From assembly GCA_026120185.1 (NCBI GenBank), contig JANUWF010002022.1, forward strand, positions 744,001 to 808,000: a DNA stretch of 64,000 bases, written 5' to 3'. Every line of letters begins with the position of its first letter. The stretch's first letter is position 1. Made by a program: the position numbers and the translations under genes. Positions 23,559-35,347 of this stretch are shown here, piece after piece. The notes under the pieces were generated by a model, which was given only the letters and a program-made list of their open reading frames with translations, was not told the origin of the DNA and ran no database searches. This DNA comes from Voacanga thouarsii. Its lineage: Eukaryota > Streptophyta > Magnoliopsida > Gentianales > Apocynaceae.

Positions 23559-24330
23559 ATGGTTTATGGAGATTCTTTTAGTCATTTGGTCATTATTCTT
23601 CGAGAGAATAAGTTAACGGGTCCAAACAATATAGACTATAAAAGGAACTTGGACTTAATACTCACTGTCGAGGAGTATAAGTATGTCTTCTATGAAACCT
23701 GTTGTGTTATTAGGGAAGAAGGCCGACGAGATGACTCGTTGCTACATGTTGGCCTCTATGTATAATGTACTCCAATCCGAACATGAGCACATGGCCATTG
23801 CGTATAACATTAGCCAGTCATTTGCCACGATGTTCACTGATAAAAGTTGGCCCACAAGGCAGGAAGCTCTTAGGATGATCATAAACACTAAGATGGATGA
23901 GGAGCATCGGTCAGGGAGCATATGAACAAAATGATTGCTTCTTTCAAGGAAGTGGAAGTCCTAGGGGCTGTTATTGACCCCGAGAGCCAAGTGGACATGG
24001 TTCTTAAATCTTTGTCCGGCTCTTTTACACAGTTCAAGTTGAACTACAATATGAACAAGTTAAACATAAGTTTAACTGAGTTAATGAAAGAGCTCTAGGT
24101 AGTGGAGAAAGTCATGAAGCCACAGTTCAAGGCTATGATTGCTAGGGCTTCTTTTTCTTGAATTGGGCCTAAGCCTAAGAAGTTCAAGAATAAGAAAGGA
24201 AATGCAGTAGCCCAGCCCAAGAACCAACCCAACATAAGTGCTTCAAGTGCAGGTAGAAGGGACACTGGAAAAATGATTGTCTAGAGCTTCAGGCCAAGAA
24301 AAACCCTACAGGTATTGTTCTCCATCTAGA
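23559..24330 (+). pseudogene. Copia B gag
   Basis: The N-terminus reads LRENKLTGPNNIDYKRNLDL, matching the LRDNKLTGPNY-DWKRNLDIVL motif of a large copia gag group (the conserved Trp is Tyr here). After a frameshift near 23690 follow KADEMTRCYMLASM-NVLQ, DKSWPTRQEAL, then EVLGAVIDPESQVDMVL and FTQFKLNYNMNKLNISLTEL. The zinc knuckle CFKCR-KGHWKNDC (24236-24282) is complete except for a TAG stop inside it. Gag would have packaged the RNA in virus-like particles. At least three stops and one frameshift. The ATG at 23559 is the first in the conserved frame. Confidence 0.85.
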
Positions 24331-24830
24331 GTCAGTTTCAATGGTTGGATCAACTTCCACTTAGATTGTTGATTCTAGAGCCACTGATCATATCTGTAAC
24401 TCCTTGCAGGAGTTGAAGAAGATAAGAAGACTCTAGAAGGGCGTGTATGGACTACGAGTAGGAAATGGAGTGCAAGTATGGGCCCTAGCATTGGGAGAGC
24501 TGGATTTTATTTTTTATTGTAATAGAGTAGTTATTTTGAAGGATATTTTATATGTACTTGAATTTAGACAGAATTTGGTTTCAGTTGCAAAACTTATAAA
24601 TTGGGGATATTCTTTTTCTTTCCATTTTGGTATTGCTATCAATAGAAATGGAGAAGCTCTTTATTCTGGGCACATGTATGGAAACTTATTCTTCTTAAAT
24701 CCTACAAACAATCAAATAAATAACGTCCAATCTAAACCTTTAAGTAGGAAGAGAAAGACCAATGTTAATAATTCATATCTTTGGCATCAAAGGTTGAGTC
24801 ATATTAACTCAACCAGGATTTAGAGGTTAA
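24331..24830 (+). pseudogene. Copia B aspartic protease
   Basis: The segment opens with ST-IVDSRATDHICNSLQEL. The catalytic triad DSG is DSR here (GAT TCT AGA, 24371-24379), and the conserved Trp before IVDS is a TAG stop (24362-24364), so the protease is dead twice over. Downstream there is VGNGVQVWALALGELDF and LKDILYVLEFRQNLVSVAKL, the standard copia protease-to-integrase linker. This enzyme would have processed the Gag-Pol polyprotein. Confidence 0.8.
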
Positions 24831-25678
24831 TTCATGATGGGCCTTTAGGCTTATTAAGATTGAAAAGTTGGCCTCAGTGTGAGTCTTACTTTATGTGAAA
24901 AATGACCAAAAGGTCGTTCACCCAAAAGGCTGATAGAGCCAAGGAGATATTAAGCCCTATTCACACTGATGTGTGTCGTCCTTTGTGTACACCAGCTAGA
25001 GGAGATTTTGAATACTTCATCACTTTCATGGATGATTGTACAAGGTTTGGTTATATCTGCCTGATGAGGTACAAGTCTGACTCTTTTGACAAGTTCACAG
25101 AGTTTAAGGCTGAAATGGAGCATCGAACATGTAAACTGATCAAAACCTTACAATCGGATCATGGTAGAAACTACCTCCTCAATGAATTCAAAGATTACAT
25201 AGTATGTTATGGGATAGTATTCTAGCTCTCTGTTTCGGGGATACCCCAGCAGAATGAAGTAGCTGAGAGAAGAAACAAGACATTGATGGAAATGGTCCGA
25301 AGCATAATGTCTCATGCTACTTTTCCGGTCTCTTTTTGGGGATATGCCCTAGAAACAGCGGTATACATTCTGAACTTGGTGTCTTCCAAGTCAGTACCTA
25401 GGACGCCCTATGAGATATGGACTAGGTGTAAGCCGAGTCTAAATCATCTCAGGATATGGGACTGTCCAACTTATATACTGATCAAGGGAGACAAACTAGA
25501 ACCAAGATCTAAATTATGCTATTTTGTTGGGTATCCAAAAGGGACAAAAGGATGTTTCTTTTATCATCACAAGGAGCAGAAAGTACTGGTAAGTACTAAT
25601 GCTAGATACTTGGAGGATGATCAAAGTACTTCCACTAAAGGTTCAATGAGGTTGGAACTCGAGGAAAAGTATCTTTAG
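24780..25678 (+). pseudogene. Copia B integrase
   Basis: The HHCC zinc finger begins with LWHQRLSHIN (24777-24806) and reaches the cysteines near CESYFM and the KMTKRSFTQK motif. The catalytic residues of the DD35E core are all visible: HTDVC (first Asp, 24963), QSDHG (second Asp, 25154) and NEVAERRNKTLMEM (Glu, 25256-25297). It then reads FWGYALETAVYILNLVSSKS and P-EIW, the usual C-terminal part, up to GYPKGTKGCFFY. Stops interrupt it at 24823, 24899 and 25223-25225, the last at a position where Gln is conserved (F-QLS-SGIPQQN). The enzyme inserted cDNA into the genome. Confidence 0.85.
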
Positions 25679-26640
25679 AATCATCTTCTTCAGACCCAAT
25701 TGTGGAACAAAAAGAGGTATGGCTTCAAGAACTTGTACAAACAGAGCCTCGTCATAGTGGTAGGGTATCTAGGGTTCCAGAAAAATGGATTGGAGAGGCA
25801 TTTGAGCTGGTCTCTGACCATTAAGAACAAGATCCGACTAGATACGAGGAGGCTATTGCTGATGCCGATGCAAATCTATTACATGAAGCAATGAAAGCCG
25901 ATATTGAGTGTATGTACTTCAATCAGGTTTGGGATCTTATAACTTCACCAAAAGGGATAAAACTAATAAGGTGTAAGTAGGTGTATAAGATGAAAAGGGG
26001 AGTGGATGGAAATGTGAAAACCTTCAAAGCTATGCTTGTGGCGAAAGGGTATACTTAGAAAGAGGGAATCGATTATGAAGAAACTTTTTCCCTGATAGCC
26101 ATGCTTAAGTCTATCCGTATGCTCCTTGCCATCACATGTCATTACAACTACGAGATATAGCAAATAGATGTCAAGGCGGCATTTCTTAATGGCTATTTTA
26201 GTGAAGACATCTATATGTTCCAATGGGAAGGTTTTATTGTTAAAGGCCAGGAACGTATAGCTTACACGTTTAAGAAGTCCATTTATGGACTTAAGTAGGT
26301 ATCTAGAGCATGGAACATTCATTTTGGCGAGATTGTAAAGTCTTACGGTTTCATTCAAAACGAGGATGAACCATGCGTGTACAGGACATTGGAAGGCATA
26401 AATGTGATTTTTCTTGTCCTATATATGGATGACATTCTACTCATTAGGAATGATGTAGGGATATTATCATCTACTAAGGTTTGACTATCTAGTCAATTCA
26501 GTATAAAGGACTTAGGAGAAACCAGTTACATTCTTGGGATAAAGCTTCTTAGAAATAAGAAACAGAAGTTGTTAGGTTTATCCCAAACGACATACATTGA
26601 TAAGATGCTAGCTAAGTTTAGTATGGACTAATGCAAGGAG
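25679..26640 (+). pseudogene. Copia B reverse transcriptase
   Basis: Motifs in order: AMKADIECMYFNQVWDL, VYKMKRGVDGNVKTFKAMLV, AKGYT-KEGIDYEETFS, QIDVKAAFLNGYFSEDIYM, KSIYGLK-VSRAWN, and the catalytic YMDDILL box (26422-26442), which is intact. TAG stops fall at 25978, 26056, 26158 and 26296; family comparison places Trp, Gln, Trp and Gln there. A TGA follows at about 26482. The frame runs almost without indels, so decay is mainly by substitution. The C-terminal FSMD-CK end leads into RNase H after a frameshift. Confidence 0.85.
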
Positions 26641-26689
26641 CTCTAATTCTTTGCAGACTTGGATTATCTTTTTGTTCAAAGGGCTGTCC

Positions 26690-27341
26690 TAAGTCCCAAG
26701 AAGAAAAAGACAAAATGAGTGGGATTTGTTATGCTTCGACTGTGGGAAGTCTCATGTACACCCAGCTGTGCAGTAGGACAGATATCTGCTTTGTTGTAGG
26801 CTTAGTTAGCAAATATCAATCAAACCTTGGGGAGGTTCATTGGCAAGCTATGAAGTATATTCTCAAGTACTCCAAAGGTACGAGAGATTATATGCTGGTT
26901 TACAAAACTGATGACTTGGTTCCTTTTGGATACACAGACTCAGACTTCCAGGCAAATAAGGATAAGAGAAAATCCACTAGTGGATATGTCTTCCCCTTAT
27001 CTGGAGGAGCTATTTCATGGAGAAGTATCAAGCAATCTTGCATTACTGACTCAACTACGGAGGCTTAGTATGTGGCAGCTTCGGAGGCATCCAAGGAAGT
27101 AGTCTGGCTCCGGAAGTTCCTTTCAGAACTTTGAGTCGTGCCATACATAGACAGACTGATTGTGGTGTATTGGGATAACACTGTTGTAGTCTCTCAATCT
27201 AAAGAACCTAGGAATCACAAGAAGGGGAAGCACATCAAGAGAAAGTATCACCTGATCCGGGAGTTCATCCAGGGACGGGAAATCGTGGTGGAACAGATAG
27301 CCTCAGAGAACAACCTAGTAGATCCCTTCACCAAGCCTTAG
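26690..27341 (+). pseudogene. Copia B RNase H and polyprotein C-terminus
   Basis: YASTVGSLMYTQLCSRTDIC, then HWQAMKYILKYSKGTRDYML, then GYTDSDFQANKDKRKSTSGY (RNase H catalytic Asp region) and SWRSIKQSCITDSTTEA (Glu region), a TAG stop at 27066-27068, YVAASEASKEVVWLRKFL, and a second frame ending KYHLIREFIQGREIVV and NLVDPFTKP with a stop at 27341, the regular end of copia polyproteins. One TAG and one frameshift break it. It removed the RNA strand during reverse transcription. Confidence 0.85.
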
Positions 27342-27425
27342 CTAAGAGAGTCTTCAAAAGATACTTAGATACCATAGTGGTGGGCATCTGCGGACTTTCT
27401 TAGTCTTAGAGTGCAAGTGAAAGAT

Positions 27426-29286
27426 TGTTAGAATATATGCCCTCTAGACTAGGTTTCTGATGTAATTATCGAATTTATTAATAAAAGAATTTATTCTCAA
27501 AAATTTATTTGTGAATTTACTTTTATTTGTGTACGATTTATTCTTGGAAAATACCCATTGTGTTTAAGTAAGTGATCCATGTGAATGGTGGTCTTTCACA
27601 GTAAGGTATGGATCACGGGGTTACTTAACACATAAATCATTTTTCTTAACTGGTTGATGAGAAGGGGAATCTCATCTTGTTTAGGTTATTATGTTATGAA
27701 TTCCAAATAGGGAACCACTTATATTTAGCCAGTGAGTAGTCCACTAACTTCGTAGCATGAGAGTATTTTGAATACGTAGAATAGTACCTGTAATAATGGT
27801 TTCTAAAAGTACTATTTAGAAGAAACTCAGACTATTATTGCTACATCGTGGACTAATACTCTACCGCTTGAGTATGAGTTAGTGATTTGATGAAACTGGA
27901 AGCATGTTCTTTGATATGCTGTAGTTGAGGTTCTATCGTAGAGTGTAGAACTGATATATTTGTTTGTTGGGTATATGTGACTAGTTAGTTAAGATAGACT
28001 TATACAAGATAGCTTCTACGTTATATTGCCCCTTATGACTATTTGAATGATCTAAATATCTAAGGCCGTGAGGAACATGACTTGAATGTTTGTTTCAGAG
28101 TAGCTCCCTTGGAAAGTGGAAATATTTTAGGAGTCATAGATTATTGGACTAGAGGTCTAAGGATGAAAGATGTCTTTTAGAGAGGTGTTAGTACATTCTT
28201 CCTCTCTAAATGTACGGTGATGCGTAGAGGGGTATTTTAGTCATTACATTTGTAGGTCGGAGACTTTGCTTATGCAGCATTGTCCTTGTGGTCAATATTT
28301 TCTTATGATGATATTAGAAAATATTTAAATTGAAAATATAGCTATTTCTATAGTTGGGGTATTTTGGTCCATTTAGTAGCCAAGGTGATATATCTTTTGG
28401 TCCTCGGAATAGCCCTTAAGTCCTGATGCTTTCGAGTTGAGGGATTGGTCATGTATTAGATGAATTTTATTTTATTCAAGTAGCCTAGTTTATTTATTGG
28501 GTTGGAATAAAATAAAAGTTCCAAAAAGAGAAAATTATATATTGGCCCATTTGGGTTATTTAATTAATTTAATTATTGAGCTTGTATTAGTTCAGAAATA
28601 ATTAAATTAAATTAAATGCTAAACCCAATGAACTGGGCCAAGGCTTGAGGTTTATATTGGTCCATTAGGTTATTTAATTAACCTAATTATTGGACTTGTA
28701 TTAGTCCAGGAATAATTAAATTAAATAAAAGGCTTAACCCAATGAATTGGGCCATAGGTCCATAAGCCTGCTTAATGGCTTAATTTGACATGGGCCTTAG
28801 GGCTTCTGTTTGATTTTTGAATACCCGGATAATAGCCTATCATCAAGCCAGTTAGGATTCAATAGAATAGAGAAGTCTTTCACCGAACGTGGTTAGTTTT
28901 TTCCTCAAGCCTCTCTTCTTCTTTTCTCGTGTGCATGTGTTCTCTGTGCTTTGTCAATAGTAAGAACAGAGACACGAAACCTATTTGATTAATGCTTGAT
29001 AGCATTCATTCAGAATAGAAAGATCATCCTTTTTATCCATAGCTTTCACCAGGTATTCAAGCGCGATTATATTCCGAAAAACAAGAAGGTTGCGTTGATG
29101 TCCAGAAGAAGCGACGGCTTGCTGGACAACAGCTTGAAGAATTGATTTCAAAACAATTAGCGGTTCAGACCGAGGCACCAGCACCCCGAAGAAACGCAGA
29201 GGTAAACAACTTTTTTTGTGTTGCTTTGTTTTTAGTTTTATTCTATAACATGCATCAGGTTTTTGTTTTTGCCAAATTTACGTACA
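27426..29286 (+). mobile_element. Copia B 3' LTR, 1.86 kb
   Basis: It starts TGTTAGAATATATGCCCTCT directly after the purine-rich GTGCAAGTGAAAGAT (27411-27425, polypurine tract) and ends ATTTACGTACA. Two tandem copies of a block containing AATGAATTGGGCC and TATTTAATTAA lie at 28545-28780. The closest relatives in the window are the minus-strand LTR pieces at 33027-37873. Confidence 0.9.
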
Positions 29287-29817
29287 AGCTGGTTGAATCA
29301 AGAGGAGAAGAAGAAAGGAAAATTCTTAATTTTGAAGTAAGATGATGCTTGAATAAGTTAAAAGAAATCTGGCATTTTTTTGAAAACAAAATATCCTTGA
29401 ATATTTTTAAGCTGAATTTCAGGAGCTCAAAAATTCCAATGAGCTCTGAGTTGCTCTATCAAAATTTGAAGTCATTGCTTCAAATATCCATTCCACATTT
29501 CAACCAGCCTAGGATTTTATCCTTCGGCATTTGTAAACAAATTAGATGCTTAAAACAAAAAATAATCGAAGTGCAAGGCAGTTGAAATTACCTAGGATAG
29601 CTGATGTTTTGTTTAATAAGAACTGCAGGGAATTTTTAGAAAAGATAAACTACAAAAAGAAAAAAAAATAAAATCAAAATTTTCCTAACCCATTTATCTT
29701 CTCATATCATCTTTATCCAATATATATACCTAAGAAAAGTTTAAGGAGCTTTATAACTCTCCTAAAAGTGGGGGTTAGCCTAGTTTTAAATATCTAAAAT
29801 TACATTTAAATGTTTAA

Positions 29818-29822
<5 letters not shown>

Positions 29823-29853
<31 letters not shown>
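29823..29853. repeat. (CA)n microsatellite
   Basis: About 15 CA dinucleotides that are absent from the matching position of the 3' LTR (near 12120), so it expanded after insertion. Confidence 0.9.
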
Positions 29854-29859
<6 letters not shown>

Positions 29860-29992
29860 AGATAAAGATAGGATCTTATCAAAACTAAAAGATATTTCCT
29901 AAGGACTTCAAATACTCAAAATAGCAGTTGATTTGAGTAGAGTCTTGGCCAAGACTAGAGAGTGAGCAAGACTTGGAAGAAAATAATGCACA

Positions 29993-30062
29993 AACTGAGA
30001 TTTGAACTTTGCTCTTCAAGAATTACTCACCAAACTTTAACTACTAACCCATATAAACTCTT
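29993..30062 (-). other. tRNA-like module in the gypsy LTR (third copy)
   Basis: Same box A-like and box B-like pair as at 12258-12333, 268 bases from the LTR start. Box B is degraded here (AAAGTTCAAATCTC). Confidence 0.5.
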
Positions 30063-30330
30063 GTGATCAAATTTCCTTAACAAATTCACTTCACTCTCAA
30101 CTATGCCCTTACCCTTTTCTAAACACCTATTCACCATATATATAGATTCCAAATAACTCAATCATAACATCACACCATAAACTTCCTTAACCAGTTATAC
30201 AAATTTGCAAAAACATCATAAGTGAACATATATATAAATGTTTTAAAAAAAATGTTATACGCTTAAATGAAATGTCATGCAATGCATGCTTCCCTTATAA
30301 GACAAAGGTGTTTTTAGGTAGGGTATTACA

Positions 30331-31672
30331 TCTTCTCTCTATTCTAAGTTTTGATATCTATTGGAGCATTATTGCACTTGGAAAGTATTGCTTAACTTTC
30401 TACCTCCCTTATTATTTTTTTGTCCCTTTGGAGGAGCTTTTGTGTGTTAATTTTTTGCCAATAAGGACATTGTCCAGTTTAAGTGTGGGAGAGTGGTTTG
30501 GTGATATTCTTTGTCTAAGTTATTATTAAGTATCTTAGTGTTTTCTTGGTATCGAGGCTATTGAAAATTTGGAAAAAATAAAATTTTAAAAATTTGAAGA
30601 AATTTGAAATTTTGAAATTTTGGAAATTTTGGAGCTAAGGTGGGTTTATTTGTCTGGAATGAAGTTATGATTTTCTTTTTAACTTTGGATATAGATTTGT
30701 CATTCGTTATGATTGAATTTTTATTTTAAAAGATAAACTTGTGTATTAAGTTGAATTTTGCTAAGTCTTGAGAATTTAAGTTAACCTTGGTTATATTTGA
30801 TATTTGATTTTTGTTTTATTTTTTAAGTTTGAATGTGGATGATATGATGAAATATGAGAAGAGTTGTTGACTAAATTTTGTATTATAGATTTAAAATTTG
30901 CTTAACTTTGAGTTGTGAATAAGGAATGTGAGGAAATAAAAATAATTTTGAGTGAAAAGACAAAAAATGTGAGTTGAAAAAGATAATGAGTAAAAAAAAA
31001 AAAATCATTGTTATGTGATAAAAAAAAAAAGAATTGAGTTGAAAAAATGCTTTTATTCTTAATTTTTGAAGATCTTTTGCTGAAAAGGGGATTAATATGG
31101 AGAGAAGTAGCAAGTATTGTTCGGTACACTCTTTTAAGGCTATCCTAAAGGCAAGAAGGCCAAAAGGCAAGAAGGAAAAAAAAAAGAAAATAGCTAAAAA
31201 AGATAATGACTATAAAGGGGCCAATACGGTGCGTGAGAAGAATCCATTCACTTGAGGCTATCAATTCCCTAAGTCAAAGAAAAAAAAATGGAGTGTTTTC
31301 CTTATTTCATTAACTTGTGTTATGTAAATTTGAGTTTATAATGCTTGAATTAGTTAAATGGTTTGACTTGTATTATTTATGTTATCAATGTTTTTGCTTG
31401 AAAAGTAGGATAATTTTCTTGTACTAGATATAAGCTTTTTTAACTTAACTTTGATGGCCTTGGGATTTTTTGATTTAATACATGAATTTGAAAGGTTTTA
31501 AAAGGGTTAAATGAATGACAAGTTTGGATTTGAGGCTGGAAGAAGATTATTCCTTTATTATGGATGAATTTGCTAAGGATAAGTTGAAAAGTTGTTTTGT
31601 CTTAAGCCATTTGCTTAGGGTCTAATTCTTGTTTGCTTGAGGATAAGCAAAGTTCAAGTGTTGGTTATGTGA
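30331..31672 (+). mobile_element. Athila-like internal region, right part
   Basis: Continues the element interrupted at 8881 (30331-30335 is the right target duplication). It contains TTTAAGTGTGGGAGAG (30478), an A-rich stretch with AAGGCCAAAAGGCAAGAAGG (31148-31172), and just before the LTR the phrase GCTTGAGGATAAGC-AAAGTTCAAGTGTTGG (31637-31668), the polypurine-tract neighbourhood known for Athila-type elements. No ORF of note. Confidence 0.75.
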
Positions 31673-33026
31673 TAGGGGCAAAATTAATCTATAATTTCCT
31701 AGTTATTTGAGGGTGTTTTGTGATACATTTGTTGTAATAACTAAGCATATTCCTTCATATTTGATATTTTACCATTGGAAAGGTGTTTTGGATTTTTATT
31801 ACAGAAGATAATGAAAAACGAACAAGCGATGACCCACAAAGCTGGTGCCGGCCCCTATATAGAAAAATGGGGGTTTCACTGTTCAAAAAACAGAGCACGA
31901 CCGGGCAGACTAGAGCACGGTCGTGATCTGCCCAATGTCGGCGAGTTTTCTAATTATGCGCGAATTTGGTAATTTCCCAAGAGTTTGGATATTTTCCAAT
32001 CTATACTCAGCCCATGACACTTAAGGAATGAATTTTAGCCTCTTAGAAGCGTATCTAAATGAGAAAAACATGAGACAAAGGTGTGATTTGAAGGATCCAA
32101 GCTAGCTACTTATTATTCAAAGGCAAAATCACTACTCAAAGGGACATTGTTCAAATGAGGTTGTCAAGAGAAGAAGAGTGGCTTGTCTATGAGTTCTATC
32201 TTTTATCATTTATTCACTTTTCTAGAACAATGATGTGCTTAATATTTTGATTGTAATTGGATATTATTTTGGAGATTAGGATTTTGAGTTAATTGGGAAT
32301 TTTGATCAATCCATTGTTGTCCTTGGTATTTGATTACTTGTTATCATTGGTTATTGATGCATTTTCTTCTAATTAACTTGGGAAATGAAATTAGAAGTTC
32401 ATTGCATTGATTCATATTTGTTAGATCTTAATGGATTTGGAAAACGAAGTTAAGATTAAAGAACTAAAGTGATCAAAGATTGGTTGATTTCACCTAGAGC
32501 ATGGGGTCATTGGCTAATTTAAAGTTTATAAGGTATAGTTTAATGCATCTCTTGGTTACTTTGGTTTGATTGGGAAATCTGCTAAATTAATCAAGGGATA
32601 GTGATTTCATGGATTGGGAAAAAAGTTGAATCTACATAACTAAGTTCATGACTTGGAAAATGATTGAATTTTACTTAAATTCCTTCATGATGCCAAGATG
32701 ACAATTGATTGTGATGAATGCTACGTGATTCAATATTATGTTTTCAAGATAATTGTCTAGTTGCATGAATTTGCATCTTTGAGTTATTTCAATTTTTATC
32801 TTTATTTATTTTCATTTTTATTTTCTTCTTATTGTTTAAACAATGAAGATTTAGGTAAAGTAATGTGGGAGGATAAGTTCTCATAGATTCGATACTTGCT
32901 AGTCCCTATATTATACGATGGGTATACTTACCTGTATGTGTACTTTTAGTGGTTGGCATTTTAAATAAACATTGATTAATTGTGTAATTTGTTGGTAATA
33001 TTTTCTACATTAAAAAACATGCATCA
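31673..33026 (+). mobile_element. Athila-like 3' LTR
   Basis: TGATAGGGGCAAAATTAATC to AACATGCATCA. It aligns over its whole length with 6167-7532 with many substitutions and small indels. The GC-rich motif block is at 31840-31930 (GGTGCCGGCCCC, GAGCACGACCGGG, GAGCACGGTCGTG). Confidence 0.88.
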
Positions 33027-33856
33027 ATAAACCCAGCAAAAACACTCGGAGAGAAAAAACCAAAAACCTCATAAAAAAACTTTTGCTGCCTTTTTCTGGT
33101 ATATCCTAAAATCCTTTGATAACCCACGATAGCTAACAGGAGTTCCCTAATCACATTAGAAAACCTCTTAGAGGATATCACATGATATCTTCTCACTATC
33201 CTCGGGGATTCAAAATTAGAACTCAAATAGAAAAATAGCCTAGTCTTTACAGTCCATGTCTAGTTAAACCTTGAACGAACCAATACTTAACCCATGGGCC
33301 TATGGTCCATTCAATTTAGATTAACCCTTGAAATTAACTTAATTATTATTGGGCCTACCAGAACCTAATAACTAAATTAATTAAATAACCTAAATGGACT
33401 AGATTAATTCTCAAGTATTTTACTAATTCAGACTAGGTCAATTCTTCATTATTCAACCTGGGCTACAACCGTAAACAATTAACTAACCAGCTAAAATAGG
33501 TTTTTGAATAATTCTCTCTTTAGACCTTTTATTTTATTTTAGCCCAATAAATAAACTAGGCTACCTGAATAAAATAAAATCCATTCTATCAAAGACCAAT
33601 TCCCTAACCCAAAACCATTAGGACTTATGGGCTATTTCGGGGACCAAAAAACACATCGCCTTGTCTACTAAAATGACAAAAATATCCCTGCTATAGAAAT
33701 AGCTATATTTTGTATTTTAAATATTTCCTAGTATCCCTATAAGAAAATATTAACCCCAAGGACAACGCTGCATTAGCAATGTCTCTGACCTACAAGTGTA
33801 GTGACTAAAATACGCCCTACATATTAGCGTACATTTAAAGAGGAAGCGTGTACTAA
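33027..33856 (-). mobile_element. Copia A 5' LTR (piece 2 of 4)
   Basis: Reverse-complement match to 28150-28930 of the Copia B LTR: GGGCTATTTCGGGGACC, AAATAGCTATATTTT, GACAACGCTGCATTAGCAA and the GAGGAAGCGTGTACTAA end. It is cut at 33857 by a solo LTR. Confidence 0.8.
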
Positions 33857-35082
33857 TGATAGGGGCTAAATTAGTCATATTTTTTCTAGTTATTTGAGGC
33901 ACTTTTATAATACATTTTGTTTAATAACTAGTCATATTCCTTCATATTTGAGATTTTACCCTTGGAAAAGGTATTTTGTTCGTTATTACAAATTTTTAGG
34001 GTAAAACAAAGTAAAAACGTCGCAAAATGGATGAGAGGCGGTGCTAGATAGGGTATAGGAACCGGCGCCAGCCATGCACTGTTGACACAAACTTCGAGAT
34101 GACAAAAAATTGTCAAAACAGACCGGAACAGAGTGGAACCGGTGTCGGCTCCAAGAGCCAAGGCGGTGCCGGTTGCATGCTGGACTACATTGTGCGGAAT
34201 TCGAAAAAAAAATTGGTGAACGAGTAGGGAACCAGAACACAACCAGCGCCGGCTCCGAGAGCTAAGGTGGTGCTGGCTATGCTCTGAGAAAAAGGAGGGA
34301 TTGTGATTTTTCTATGCGTTTTTTGGTAATTTTTGGAGTTTTAGTATCTTCCAACTTGTACTCAGCCAAGAACATTGCACCAACGAGTTTAGGCACTTCC
34401 CCAACCTATAAATAGATGGAAAACATAAAGGAAAAAGAGTGAATTCATTGATCATCACAAAAAATCACTCAAATCAAAGGAGGAATTCTTCAATTCAAGG
34501 AGGATTGTGCAAGAAGGTCTTCAAAGGAAGAAGAAGGAGACTTGTCTATGAGTGCTTTCTTTTACTTTGTTTTCTTTTTCTTGAACAATGATATGTTAAT
34601 TATTTTATTGTAATTCGACATTGTTGTAGATATTCATGATATTTAGAGTTATTTAATCTTTTGATTAATTAATTATTCTTCTTGGTATTTAATTACTTTG
34701 GCGTATTACGAAATTAATTGATTGTTTTTTTTCATTAGCTTGCTAGACCAAAGAGGTTAATTGCTGAGGATTGAGTAATTAAAAGTTAATTGATGTTTGC
34801 CAGACCAAGGATTCATTGATTAATTTCATGTTTTAAATTTGCCAGACCAAGGAAATTTAATTAAGGATTGTGTTTAATGCGTATTTTGGGTGAATTAGTT
34901 GAGACAGACCAAGTAATGCTAATTTATCTAGAGGATAGTGATTTCATGGATTGACCATCGAAGTGAATCTACCTTCATCCTTCATGATGCCAAGAGAATA
35001 ATTGGTTATGATAATGGTTGGGTTCTTTAAGATCATGTTTGTCTAAACAATGGCTTGAGTTCCATAATTCTCTATTCTTGAC

Positions 35083-35125
<43 letters not shown>

Positions 35126-35347
35126 GTTTATTTCTTTTTTCACTTTATTGAGTCGGTTAAATAATGAAAGAAAAGACATTAATGTATACTTGTTCCTTAA
35201 GGATCTACACTCGTTTGAACCCTATGCTATGTTAATGATGAGTATGCTTGCTCATATGTGTAATTTGGGTTTAACGTTTTAATGTAAACTTGATTGGGAA
35301 TGTACTTAGTTTTTATGTGATTTTTATACCCAAATCCATACATATCA
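33857..35347 (+). mobile_element. Solo Athila-like LTR with TSD ACTAA
   Basis: TGATAGGGGCTAAATTAGTC to CATACATATCA, 1491 bp, flanked by ACTAA at 33852-33856 and 35348-35352. The host copia LTR reads through when it is removed (GTGTACTAA to CACTTCTC). Diverged from the other family members; it carries GC-rich motifs at 34030-34065, 34133-34175 and 34240-34285 and an (AT)n tract at 35085-35122. Confidence 0.9.
35085..35122. repeat. (AT)n microsatellite
   Basis: About 19 uninterrupted TA dinucleotides within the solo LTR. Confidence 0.95.

Larger units (their letters stand above)
21241..29286 (+). mobile_element. Copia B: Ty1/copia element, 5' truncated
   Basis: A truncated 5' LTR (21241-21821), PBS (21824), leader, gag, protease, integrase, RT, RNase H and a full 3' LTR (27426-29286) lie in copia order on the plus strand. 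It sits inside the 5' LTR of the Tekay-like element, which resumes at 29287. It belongs to the same family as Copia A (1633-6166 and onward). All domains are traceable but interrupted, mostly by TAG stops where Gln or Trp is conserved, so it is dead. The left target duplication has been lost with the deletion. Confidence 0.9.
8882..30330 (-). mobile_element. Tekay-like gypsy (chromovirus) element, nested and decayed
   Basis: The two outer ends are TGTAACACCCC (8882) and GGGTATTACA (30330), flanked by a perfect 5-bp duplication TCTTC (8877-8881 and 30331-30335). On the minus strand the order is: 5' LTR start 30330-29287 (split by Copia B), LTR tip 21240-21226, PBS 21223-21212, gag/leader remnants, RT/RNase H remnant about 19760-19445, integrase start 18060-17720, an inserted gypsy LTR, chromodomain-region C-terminus 12935-12609, and 3' LTR 12597-8882. 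Each coding segment is separated by deletion or insertion. Clade assignment rests on the chromodomain-type C-terminus, the initiator-Met PBS and the long TGTAACACCC-type LTR. Confidence 0.85.
29287..30330 (-). mobile_element. Tekay-like 5' LTR, first 1044 bp
   Basis: Matches 11600-12597 of the 3' LTR almost throughout, with an added (CA)n tract at 29823-29853. The outer end GGGTATTACA is followed by TCTTC, the right target duplication. Copia B is inserted at its inner end. Confidence 0.88.
6167..33026 (+). mobile_element. Non-autonomous Athila-like gypsy element, interrupted
   Basis: Two direct LTRs (6167-7532 and 31673-33026, 1366 and 1354 bp) bracket an internal region split by a 21.4-kb Tekay-like insertion. 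Once that insertion and one TSD copy are excluded, the interior is only about 2.7 kb. It has a PBS (7539), one decayed ORF (7762-8604) and a 3' region ending in the hallmark GCTTGAGGATAAGC-GTTCAAGTGT motif before the 3' LTR. There is no protease, integrase or reverse transcriptase, so it would have needed enzymes from another element. The flanks are GTAAA (6162-6166) and ATAAA (33027-33031), a 5-bp target duplication with one mismatch. The LTRs differ visibly at many positions, so the insertion is old. Confidence 0.85.

Noticed and set aside
30883..31170. Overlapping minus-strand frames with many Phe and Leu
   Set aside because: They are the complement of an A-rich untranslated region of the Athila-like element.
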